Shown here piece by piece: positions 18,927-28,184 of a stretch of DNA of 28,184 nucleotides (the stretch's first letter is position 1; each line of letters opens with the position of its first letter). Source of the DNA: Haplomitrium mnioides (lineage: Eukaryota; Marchantiophyta; Haplomitriopsida; Calobryales). The notes below the pieces were generated by a model. That model was not told the DNA's origin. It saw only the letters and a program-made list of their open reading frames with translations, and did no database searches. The stretch covers positions 1 through 28,184 of the forward strand of contig JBNGIS010008658.1 in NCBI GenBank assembly GCA_049999725.1, read 5' to 3'. The translations under genes were made by a program, and so were the position numbers.

Positions 18927-19509
18927 GAGAAAGGGGTACTCACCTTTTTGAGAAAAACCACTGCTTGTTCTGGCATGCGCCTTGGGGGAATCTTTGCCGT
19001 CAAGAGGAACTCAATGATGTCTCCATATTTTGTGGGTCTCCCTTCCCTGATGTGAAATAGATCTTCATCAAGGAAGGTGTCCCCAACCCCCTTCGCATTC
19101 GACTGCCTCTTGATCCTCGAGAAGAAATCTGCATTCTGGTGTTTCTTCCATGGTTTGATACGTACCTCGAAATCAAATTCCTGGAGTAGCAACATCCACC
19201 TCGCCACTCTCCCAGTTAGATCAAGCTTGTTGACCATGTACTTCAGAGCATCATGGTCAATGTGAAACACCACCTTGTAGTGTAGCAAATAATGCCTGAA
19301 ATTTCTTCAACAAGTAGATTATTCCCAAAGCCTCACGATCAGGGGCCGAGTAATTCTTTTCTGCTGCTGAGAGGAGTCTGCTGGCAAAGTAGATCGGGTG
19401 GTCCCTTCCTTCCTCATCCAACTGGCTGAGCACTACTCCTACACAAAAGCTTGAAACATCCACTATCGCGTGGAACTCTTTGGACCAATTTGGGGGTGCT
19501 ATGATAGGG
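18927..19509 (-). pseudogene. RNase H of the long-LTR element, two frameshifts
   Basis: The domain starts in the RT frame with FHAIVDVSSFCVGVVLSQ (catalytic Asp at 19458-19460) and SAAEKNYSAPDREALGI (catalytic Glu). Near 19300 the match moves to another frame with FHIDHDALKYM and ends HQNADFFSRI. A second shift near 18945-18951, in a run of A, leads back to the integrase frame. Both shifts look like single-base changes. RNase H removes the RNA template during reverse transcription. Confidence 0.92.
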
Positions 19510-20440
19510 GTATTGGCCAATCTCCTTTTGAGTTCATTAAAACTGGATCCTCTGGGCTCGGTGCGCTCAAAATTGCTGCCCCTCTTCACCATCTCAATTA
19601 GGTGGTAGGCTACTAAGGCAAATTTTGGGATGAACGTTCGATAGTAGCCCACACAGCCCAGTAATCCCTGCACCTCCACCAGGCACGTTGGGAATGCCAC
19701 ACCCAACCATACTACCACTTTTTCCTGGTGCACGACAATTCCATGGCTGGAGACCTTATGCCCGAGTAGTATCCCTTCTCTCACCGCAAAGAAACACTTT
19801 CCAAGGTGCAGCCGCAGCCCCGTCTCCCTGTAATGCTGAAATGTGAGCCGAGCATGCTCCTCATGATCTTTCACCTTGCTATATACCACGAAGTCGTCTA
19901 TGAAGATCTCCAAGAAATTTCTGAGGTCATCCCAAAACATATTCATCATTAATCTCTGGAAGGTACTTGAGGCATTGCAGAGACCAAATGGCATCCTCAA
20001 AAATGCAAACACTGCCCACTCCGTCGTAAAAGCAGTTTTCAGTTGGTCCTCCTCTCGTATCCACACCTGATTGTAACCGAAGTACCCATCCATGAAAATA
20101 TACACTTCTTGGCCCGCCATCAGGTCCAACACACCATCAGTGAAGGGTAGGGGTTAGTGGTCCTTCTTTGTGGCCGCATTCAGCTTGCAAAAATCTTGGC
20201 AAACCCTAATTTTTGGTTTCCCGTCCAAACCTGCCTTCTTTGACACCACCACCAGAGGGGACACCCATTCGCTATTCAGAACAGAATATATGAACCCTAC
20301 CTCTAGGAGCTTATCCACCTCCTCCTTAACCAGCAGAGAGAAGCCTGAGTTCATTCGGTATTGTCGCTACCTTACGGGGGTCACACGTCGGCCTCCAAAT
20401 CAATTCGATGCTCCCCTAGTTCCTTGGGCACGCCCTTCAG
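19510..20440 (-). pseudogene. Reverse transcriptase of the long-LTR element, broken near its N-terminus
   Basis: From the N-terminal side the blocks are KELGEHRIDL (in the preceding frame), RQYRMNSGFSLLVKEEVDKL, GKPKIRVCQDFCKLNAATKKDH, VYIFMDGYFGYNQV, RMPFGLCNASSTFQR and the catalytic motif FIDD at 19893-19904. Next come GLRLHLGKCFF, GHKVSSHG and GLLGCVGYYRTFIPKFA. Breaks are a TGA at 20381-20383 with a frameshift beside it, a TAG near 20367 and a TAA at 20154-20156. After that the frame is open through the start of RNase H. The family blocks resemble Athila/Tat-type RT, not chromovirus RT. Confidence 0.93.
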
Positions 20441-21634
20441 ATCCGTATGACTCCATGCAAATATGTCACTGTAATTCCATAGGGTCTGCATGAATGTTCT
20501 CTCAGCTCCTCTGTTTAAGGCAAAGCCAAGCTGGAATGTCCTCTCGCCGGAAACCGTTATTTCTTGGTACTGCTCCGCCCTTATGACCTCCACTATGTTC
20601 CTATTTGTGGAATCACAATCTGACTCTAAGTGGGCGAACCTTAGACCACATGCAGCCGGCTTCTTGTCATGTTCCCTCACCCCACCTTGGTGATTAGCCT
20701 CCCCTTAAATGATGGTTGCAGCCGACTCCCCTTTTAGGTCGGTTTCATGGCTGGAAGTGGACGCCTCTGACTCCCCTTTTTGGTGAGGTCTAGAGCTGTA
20801 GATTAACACTCATGACCTTGCTTCCTTTGTGCCCCAAACCGCAAATATAGAGGTGTCCAATTGATTTACTCTCGTTTCAGCCTTGCCCACAAAATTTGCC
20901 TCTGTTATGTCGCTTACCAGTTTCAGCCAGTAAGTGTCCTCGTCCTCCGACTCCTCTTCCACTGGCCACTCAGTGTCATACTCTTTGTCTTTTGTGGTCT
21001 CCCTCTCATGTGGAATAGGTCCGTAGTGCACCACGGTCTTGCTTAGCCCGAACACTAATGTATTGTCCCCCCAATTGTGCATTACGGTAACCTTGGCACC
21101 ATACAGCCAAGGCCTTCTGATTAACACATGGTATGGGGAACTCCTGGCTGGCCTCATAACTAGGTAGTTCAAGGCAAACTCCTTTCCTCCAATCTAGGTT
21201 GGCACCTTCAACAAGGCCCCCAAGAGCTTAACCCTAGACCCGTCAACCAACTGCATAATTCTTTCAGTTGGTTGGAAAGTCTTGAAACCCAAACAGTGGG
21301 CAGTCTCCTCCACCATGATATTCACTCCTGCCCCTCCATCAATGGGTACCAAGGATAGAGTACACCTTGCAATCTAGATGTCTATCTCAGGGGCTCCTTT
21401 ATCCTTGCAGATCATCATCAAGTCGGCGGTGGTGCCCACCGTGGGGAGCTTCCTTTTCCTCTTGGCGCCCATGAGTAGGTCTTTGAGCTGCCTCTTGTAT
21501 ACCGTACTGTCCCTGATCAGCTGACCCGCTGTCGCTGTGATTGGCCAAACCCGTACATCTTCAGATGTTGTAAGGCATGAGAGTGTTGGGCGATGGCGAG
21601 GGTGTCGGGTCTTGTTTGGCCTGCTCGGCGGCAT
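20381..21634 (-). pseudogene. Protease and protease-RT linker of the long-LTR element
   Basis: One frame covers this span with stops at 21374-21376 (TAG), 21194-21196 (TAG), 20810-20812 (TGA) and near 20707 (TAA). The active-site block is PIDGGAGVNIM (Asp at 21338-21340), a DGGA variant of the usual D(S/T)GA. The family's end block follows as SPYHVLIRRPWLYGA, where Gly of the usual LGRPWL is Arg. The linker after it is acidic (EEESEDEDTYW) and then carries two KGES peptide repeats at 20725-20783, encoded by polypurine-like DNA. The part at 20381-20680 leads into RT with HTDLKGVPKELGEH. Confidence 0.85.
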
Positions 21635-23495
21635 TTCTGCGGCTCATCTCCCACATGGTCTTATCCGCAGCTTGCTGAGCTTCAGCTGCTTTCTGGGCCT
21701 CCAACTGCTTCTTCACTTCCTCCTCTTGCTTCAGATAGAATAACTTAAGGTGCTCCTTCTTGTAGTCTAAGTCCTCCTCAGTGGGGAGCACGTTCGCGAT
21801 CCTCTCCTTCTTCTGAGCTTGCTTGGCTTTCCCCCTTTCCTAGGCTCTGGCTGCTGCCCTGGTGGCCACTCGGTAGCAGTCCTCTTCCACCACCATCTCC
21901 ACTCTTGGAAGTTCTGCCCCATGCTCCCATGCGGTGGTCACCAGCTTGATTGTTGCCAGCGATGGTGCCTGTTGGGTCGAATTGGGAGGCAACTCTTGCC
22001 TTCTGGGGTGGGAGCAATTATTGACCAGATGCACCTCTTTCTTGCAATTGGTACATAATGAGCATGGCATGCCATATCCTTGCTTTCTGGGCTCTGGACA
22101 ATTAGGAGAAATGTGGTCTAGCTGCCCACAATTCCAGCATACCATCACCTTGGTCTGGTTTAGACCGGTCCCTGACCCTTCTGGTCATGCGTGCACCCAT
22201 GTTGTTGAATGGCTAGGCACTAGATTGACTAGTCTACGTGCCATTGTTCGGGGCTCGTTGACCACATGGTACACAAGCTCAGGTGGCTCTTCTTGCACAT
22301 ACTCCACCTCTTCATGGTACTACTTGGGGTGGATCCTCCCTAACATAGTGAATATGCGTCCCATCTAGGGGACATTCTTGTAGGGAGTGCCCATAGGTTC
22401 TGCACTTCACGCACCATACATGCGCCCTTCATGACAACAATTTTTTCCCCTTTGGCTTCAGGCTTGCAAAATGGATTGTCATGGCCTCTAATTTTGCATT
22501 AATCTCCTGTATGGGGTCTTTCACCCCCCTCCTTTTGCTGGTCTCTGCCCCAGCGCCTCTATCATAGGACCGATGGGCCTTTTTCTCCTTAGCCTCTTTA
22601 TGCTTGTCATGTGTTTTGCCCCTCTTCTTTTTGGCCTCCTTTTTCTTCTGCTCCCCTTCTTCTTCCGCCTCCTATGGGACCTTTCATCCTCTAAGCTTTT
22701 TGGGCTGCTTTCGCTCTCAGATTCAAACTCTGAAGAGGAACTAGCGTCTGAGCTATCCTCTTGACTAGAACTCTCGGAAGAACTGTCTGACTCATCCCTC
22801 CTCTTTGAGCTTGACACCTCCGCCTTGACATAGGATTGGGCTTCTTCCACTGCTTGCTCAAGGCATGTGGGTTTGGATCTCCTCACCTAGGCCCCTAAGC
22901 TTCTAGGCAGGACTAAAATAAACCAGGAGGTAAGCATCCCATCTGATGTCGAGGGGTTGATCTTTTGGGCCATCTGCTGGAATTGTTGCAGAAATTTCCC
23001 CACTGATTTTGTTTTCTTCATCTTCATTTGGCCTATCTTGATCAAGGCTTCTAATTCCCCTCCTATTTTCCTGAATTCTTCCAAGAAAGCTGCCTTGAAG
23101 GTGTCCCAATTCCTTTTGGTGGCCTCTGCTAGGGTCTGGTACCAAGGACCAGCCTCTCCCTTCAACACCCTCGGAAGAATGGCCTCCTTGATGAGGTTCT
23201 CCCCGTTGGCGTAAGCTGTGCCTTCAAACTCATCCAACCACTCATCTGAGTCATTTCTAGTAGATCCTCATAATGTTTTGTATATGAAGCGAGACCTCTG
23301 CGTTACATGCCCTATATTGGCTATTAAAATGTTGAGTTGCTTGGCATAGGGAGCTCTAACTGCCCTTCCAAGGCTTCTTCCACTTCTGAAGGAGATTCCT
23401 CCTTTATCGGAACAAGGAAACCTCCTTGGCTGATCTCCTTCCACTTCTAGTGCTAGGTTGCTCCCAAAATTCCAGAATTCTTTCCCTTGCTCCAC
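21561..23495 (-). pseudogene. Gag of the long-LTR element with two CCHC zinc knuckles
   Basis: Mostly one frame with several stops (for example 23268, 22887 and 22521). The start is unclear: the frame opens after a TGA and its first candidate start is GTG at 23493-23495, possibly a changed ATG. The gag core has AILPRVLKGEAGPWYQTL, TFKAAFLEEFRKIG and FLQQFQQMAQKI (22887-23237). Next is a Ser/Glu-rich then Arg/Lys-rich stretch (22521-22886). Two knuckles of spacing C-x2-C-x4-H-x4-C lie at 22014-22139, the second without the usual Gly-His. A Glu/Gln/Ala-rich likely coiled coil (21620-21790) closes it. Confidence 0.85.
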
Positions 23496-23541
23496 TGTTC
23501 ACTTAATAAAATAATGCAAGGTTAATTTCCAGAACTCTTTA

Positions 23542-23559
23542 GTCCCGCCGTGATCACCA
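23542..23559 (-). other. Candidate primer binding site of the long-LTR element
   Basis: On the minus strand TGGTGATCACGGCGGGAC begins 10 bases after the 5' LTR. It has the TGG start that pairs with the CCA end of a tRNA, but I do not recognise a matching plant tRNA from memory, and the 10-base spacer is longer than usual. Treat as a candidate. Confidence 0.4.
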
Positions 23560-24867
23560 AAAAAATGTATGTCAGCCCTGTGGTCGGACCTTTCTCCCCT
23601 CTTCAACCGATTTACACCCACTTAAGGGCTGACTTGTGTTTTGGGACTTTTTATGGGAGGGGCTTTGCAACAATCTGACCCCAACTCCTACTTACCCCCT
23701 CTGGAGTAACTACAACACCGCCTTACAACAACCAAGGACAACACATTCATTCATACACCCACAGCCAACACCTGCTCTTCCACTGCAACCAATAGACCCA
23801 AATGGCATTTCATAATGTTTCAAGAGTCTACAATTACTCTCGTTCTAATAAGTCTCTGGCCTGCCCTCCTTCCAATGCCAACAGATGCAAGTCACACCCC
23901 TCCTTCAGACCTTAACCTCCAAATGTACCACTTTGGAAGGCAGGGGCAGACAAAACAAGGGATTTGGTTCTTGTATGTGATGGCTCCGTGGCAAGTTATC
24001 TCCTTGAGGTCTTAAGGAGTTCCTCTTTACCCCCAACCCTTTCCATTGACCCACAACTACTTCAGCAGCAATCCTGCTCATTCACACTCAATTCCCCAAA
24101 TGCACATATACATAAACTGAGGTACTCCTGAGGGCAACCCAGATTATAATTCAGGAGTCCGAATCTAGACCTAAACACCTTGTGTACAAAATGGGAACAA
24201 ACCCTAGCATCTGAAATACCACAATACAATGTTAATATCTTTGACCTCTCCTTCGCAAGGTGTTCCCAAGGTTTGAACAAATTGGAATGCAGGTGTACTT
24301 CCAATCCTAAGAGCTTTACAGGAAATACAAATAGAAAACAAATCTAACTAATGCACACGAACATAGACATATACACATGCACTCAACCTCGCCAGCATAG
24401 TAGGCCCGTCAACATCCAAAGACCCAAGGTTTCCAACAAACTTCTCTTCCCCTCAAATCCGCACTCCAACCTCCCTTCAATTCCTCATCCACACACTCTC
24501 ATCTAGACAATTTTTCAACTTCCCTCGTGAGAAGCCTTGAATTTACTTCCTCATGCTTGGAAGAGGATTTCTTTAACTTCCACCTCTAGAAGGCAGTCCT
24601 CTTGACTGTTGGCCACCCACTCCACCTTGAGCTTTGAATGGATCTTCTCCGCAGTTCGCGAGCACTAACGTAGCCACTCCTCTCTTGGCTCCACTTGAGA
24701 AATTTGACCAAAAACGCCCCCAAACGCCTTTGGGATTGATGCTCTTGCACAAACGATGCTGAGACGACCCCAAAATCCCCCCTTAGCAGCCTCTCCCAAA
24801 TTCAAGATAGAAAGAACCCCCTTCAGCTTCAAGTAGCAATACACCTCCAAATGCTGGTCCACCTGCA

Positions 24868-25197
24868 GTGATGAGTACACCTGGATCACTTGAGACTCTA
24901 GAGCTCCACGCTCAGCGATTCTCAGTGCCTCTCCAGTTCACCTCCACCCCTACTAGCCTCCTTGCACGAGTCCACTCGCCTCACGTGAATCTTTCTTGGA
25001 ATGCTCTCCTCCCTTCCTTGTTGCGTCTTCCTCGCATAGATTCCTTGCGCACCTCAATTTTGCATATTCATCAACCCCACAAACGTCGCAGCGCCTCAAT
25101 CTATACCCCCTGCCCCTGTGCTTCCATTCCCCTAAAGCGTTTCTTGTTCAAGATTGTCTCTTTCCTCCATGTGGTGTTTGGCAATTTTTCTAGTTAG
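24868..25197 (+). other. Antisense open frame in the right LTR (109 codons), coding unproven
   Basis: Counterpart of the frame at 14361-14705. The first 80 or so residues and the last 20 match with scattered substitutions; the middle, at the poly-C tract, differs by a multiple of three bases. No domain recognised. Confidence 0.25.
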
Positions 25198-25839
25198 CGA
25201 CCGCTTCTTGGCGCGGTGACACCTGACTGTACGATCGAGGGCTATGCCGAAACTAGCGGTCATCCTTGAAGTTCTCCTAGTTCGGGGGAAGACAACCTTG
25301 GTGAAGATCGAAGGTAGGCTGTTCATGTCTGCTCCTATGGCATTCTTAAGGCCTCGTACACGAATGCCTTAGAATGACAAGCTGACAAAGGTTGTTAGAT
25401 AGAGCAAACTCTCAATCCTCTGCAAGTAGGCAATGCACTCTGATGCCGAGGAGCCTAGAAAGCTGATTCAAACATGGGAGATCTCGGCGCAAGTCGGAGA
25501 TAGTAATAGATGAGCTCTGTGCGACTCTCCAATGGACGTGCTTGAAGAGTCAGGATCTGCGGTTGGCCCACCACTGGTCCACATTAGTAAATCAAGGAAA
25601 GTGAGGCTGTCGCCACTCGTTTGCCCCAATGTAGTAATCTTGGTGAAGATCCAAAGTCAGGGTCCCAAGAGATCTATTCTACAGTGAGATCTGAAGAGAT
25701 GCATCCGAAGAGTGATAGGCCCGTTGATCAACCCGAAGATTGAATTCCCGACGTATCCTGCGGACTGATCCGCAATAATCCACTAGCTGATCCGCAATTT
25801 CCTCGGCTGCTCCCTAATTTCCCTCGGGCTGCTCCTCAA

Positions 25840-26760
25840 CTGCCACGTCTCCATTATCTCCCACGAATTCCCTGAAGTCGCCATGTCTCCAAAGTTCTTC
25901 ACAAATTCCTACAAGGCTGCCACGTTTCCGATATCGCGCCGTCCGCCGTCACCCGCAAGGTGGAAGTTGGACCGCCAATGACCTGGATTTCTGAAGTTGA
26001 CTGCCTTCCAATGGATCCCGCAAACTTCTTTGAAGTGCACCTTCCGATGTCACCTCCCAGGCTACCACATTTCCATTCCCTCCCCTAGACTCCCCAAAGT
26101 CGCCACGTCTACGCAGTTCCCACGGACATCTCCCAAGCTGCCATGTTTCCGTTGCCTCCAACGGATTCCTTGAAGTCGCTACGTCTCCGGAGCTCTTCAC
26201 GGATTCCTACAAGGCTGTCACATTTCCGATGTCACGTCGTCTGCCGCCGCTCGCAAGGTGGAAGTTGGACTGCCATTGACCTGGATTTCCAAAGTTGACT
26301 GCCTTCCGATAGATCCTGCAGACTCCTCCAAAGTGTACCTTCCGATGTTTCTCACGAACACCTCCTAGGCTGCCACGTTTATGCTGCCTCCTCCGGACTC
26401 CCCAAAGTCGCCACGTCTATGGAATTCCCCATGGACACCTCCCAAGCTGCCACGTTTTTGCTGCTTTCCACAGACTCCCCAAAGTCGCCACGTTTCTGAA
26501 GTTCCCCACGGACCCCTCCAAGGCTGCCACGTCTACGTAGTTGCACCGTCCGTTGCTGCCCACAAGGTGGAAGTTGGACCGCCACCGCTTGCCTGGTTCC
26601 GAAGTTGACTAACTCCCGAAGTATTCTGTGGATGCCTCCGGAGTTGTACCTTCCGTAGCATCCCACGGACTCCTCCAAAGCCATCGCGTCTCCAAAGTTT
26701 CCCACGGGCTCTCCAAAGTCGCCACATCTCTGAAGTTTCTCACGGACTCGCTACGTTTGA
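25840..26760 (-). repeat. Tandem array in the right LTR, two units of about 298-311 bp plus partial ones
   Basis: The anchor TGACCTGGATTT..AAGTTGACTGCC occurs at about 25978 and 26276, with the diverged end copy at about 26587. This is two full units against four in the left LTR. Confidence 0.9.
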
Positions 26761-27208
26761 AGTGTCTATTTCCGACCTCCGCCGTGCCCACATCCTTAGT
26801 GCAGCTGCCTCCCTCTCAATTCCTTCCAACCCTCGTTTGCGCGATTCCTCACCTTGCTGCGAATTCAGACCCGTCTCCACAATGCCCTTCATCTCGAATC
26901 TTTTCTGCCCTCCTCCTTCCCTACTCGCATCCTTGCTGGATTCGTAGCCTCCATGCAGTCCTTTGCTTATATTCTCCAGCTCCCTCATCTGCAATTTGTC
27001 CAGTTTCGTTTTGCAATCTTCCCAACTGCTCGCCTACCTCCCTGCATCTGAAATTTCTCTCTCTTTCTCGCACCCTCAACCCTTTTTCCATGTTGATTTG
27101 TTGCGAGTTCATATGCACCACACTACTTGCATTCCTTGTGCATCTGACTCCTCTCGATTCCACATGACTCCTCTTCTAAAGTGCATGATCCATGACAGCA
27201 AATGGGGC

Positions 27209-27279
27209 AAAAGAGAAAAAGAAGAGGGAGAGATAAGAAGAAGAGAAGGGAAGGGAGAGAGGGGAGAGAAGGGAGAGAT
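27209..27279 (+). repeat. Purine-rich low-complexity tract in the right LTR
   Basis: Counterpart of 17296-17362, with small differences in AG-run lengths. Confidence 0.8.
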
Positions 27280-27409
27280 AGAATAATAATAATATAACAA
27301 TAAAATGCAATAAAATGCAATAGAATAATACAAACTGAAATAATAAACTAAACTTGAAGTTTAATAACCACAAAATTTAGAAAAAAAACTCAAAAACACC
27401 TAGCCAACA

Positions 27410-27414
27410 CTTAG
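27410..27414 (+). repeat. Target site duplication CTTAG, right copy
   Basis: Matches 13054-13058 exactly. The satellite continues directly after it with CTAACTTTGTTG. Confidence 0.95.
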
Positions 27415-27935
27415 CTAACTTTGTTGTAGTAATATATACATTGTTGTACACCTTCTAGCTTTGAAGTGAAGCTGACTATGATTCTAGAAAGTCATTGAAT
27501 TGATCTCAACTAAAATCACAAGCATTATGACAAGAGAAAGCATTTATTTTATCTGTAGGATGCAGCCTATCACTTAGATTTACTTTGTTGTACTAATATG
27601 TTCCTTGTTGTATGCCCTCTAGTTATAAACCGAAGGTTACTATGATTTGAAAGAGTTAGCAAACTTATTTCAACCAACCTCACAAGCATTGTGAAAAGAG
27701 AAAGCAATTATTTTATATATGAACTATGGCCCACCACTTAGAGTAAGTTTGTTGCACTATTGTTTACCTTGTTGTATGTTGTCTTGCTATGAAATGAAGA
27801 TAACTATGATTCAAGAAAGTCAATGAGATGATCTCAACTAATCTCACAAGTATTGTGAAAAGAGAAAGCAATTATTTTACGTGTGAGCTACGGTCCACCA
27901 TCTAGATCTACTTTGTTGCACTACTATGTACCTTA
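27415..27935 (+). repeat. Degenerate satellite array, right part
   Basis: Continues the array cut at 13058. Anchor blocks recur at about 27577, 27741 and 27905, spaced about 164 bp. The last monomer breaks off near 27935, within the ACTACTATGTACCTT block. Across both parts about ten monomers are visible. Confidence 0.9.
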
Positions 27936-28184
27936 AACAACCGCTACTTTGAACCAAGAACCACTACAAAGTTCATGTTTCACTTGGCAGTCGAAATTTA
28001 TTTTTTTGAAGATTTGGCATTCAAAAACATCAAATTTAATACTAAAATCTTCTTTTTGAAAAAACAAATTTGTTTTTTATGAACAAAAAATGCATATTTT
28101 CCATTTAGATTATATTTCAAATATTTTATTTAGAAAGAAAACTTAAAAAGCAAGCATTTTGGTTATTCAAATATTTTGAAAAAA
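27936..28184. other. AT-rich DNA at the window end, no feature seen
   Basis: Sequence beyond the satellite edge, very rich in A and T runs. No coding frame, LTR end or satellite match is visible. Confidence 0.5.

Larger units (their letters stand above)
13059..27409 (-). mobile_element. Long-LTR Ty3/gypsy element (Athila/Tat-like), decayed, 14.35 kb
   Basis: Complete by structure: LTRs at 13059-17491 (4433 bp) and 23570-27409 (3840 bp), both starting TGTCAGCC on the + strand and ending in ACA, a perfect CTTAG target duplication, and a 6078-bp internal region read on the minus strand. Gene order is gag with two zinc knuckles, protease, RT, RNase H and integrase, with no chromodomain. RT blocks such as KLNAATKKDH, DGYFGYNQV and RMPFGLCNA resemble the Athila/Tat (OTA) branch of plant gypsy elements. 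LTRs are 58 percent of the element. Many stops and frameshifts show it is inactive. Confidence 0.93.
23570..27409 (-). repeat. 5' LTR of the long-LTR element (right copy, 3840 bp)
   Basis: It matches the left LTR along its length, apart from a shorter tandem array (about 25840-26760) and a shorter poly-C stretch near 25105-25130. It is next to the candidate primer binding site, so it would be the promoter copy. It ends CCAACA, followed by the CTTAG duplication. Confidence 0.93.

Overview
This window looks like repeat-rich intergenic DNA from a land plant with a large genome. It holds nested LTR retrotransposons of plant type (Ty1/copia, a chromodomain Ty3/gypsy, and a long-LTR Athila/Tat-like Ty3/gypsy), a degenerate satellite of about 160 bp, and small decayed pieces of two host genes (cullin and pyruvate kinase). 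I find no intact host gene, no tRNA or rRNA and no CRISPR. The species cannot be told from the sequence. Roughly 80 percent of the window is recognisable retroelement.

Layout. 1-1257: 3' end of a copia element on the + strand (RNase H, polypurine tract, a 174-bp LTR). 1258-5100: AT-rich DNA with no intact gene, but with a cullin exon fragment (3069-3191) and a pyruvate kinase fragment (4077-4175). 5106-5749 and 11020-12028: two halves of a second, decayed copia element. Its reverse transcriptase is split by a complete chromovirus (5750-11019, minus strand, 429-bp LTRs, 5-bp target duplication TCGAG). 12029-13058 and 27415-27935: two halves of one satellite array. The array is split by a 14.35-kb long-LTR gypsy element (13059-27409, minus strand, LTRs of 4433 and 3840 bp, target duplication CTTAG). 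27936-28184: AT-rich DNA without a visible feature.

How the parts relate. Each full element keeps the expected order of LTR, primer binding site, gag, protease, RT, RNase H, integrase, polypurine tract and LTR, but every coding region carries stops and frameshifts. None looks able to move by itself. Chromovirus LTRs differ at about 18 of 429 positions by eye. The long LTRs differ at roughly 10 percent over their first 425 bp, so the chromovirus looks like the younger insertion. The most unusual feature is the long LTR, which makes up 58 percent of its element. It contains a tandem array of about 280-310 bp units, with four units in one LTR and two in the other, and this explains nearly all of the 593-bp length difference. 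No wholly new system could be demonstrated. The best leads are this LTR array, internal copies of the polypurine tract, and the host-gene fragments.
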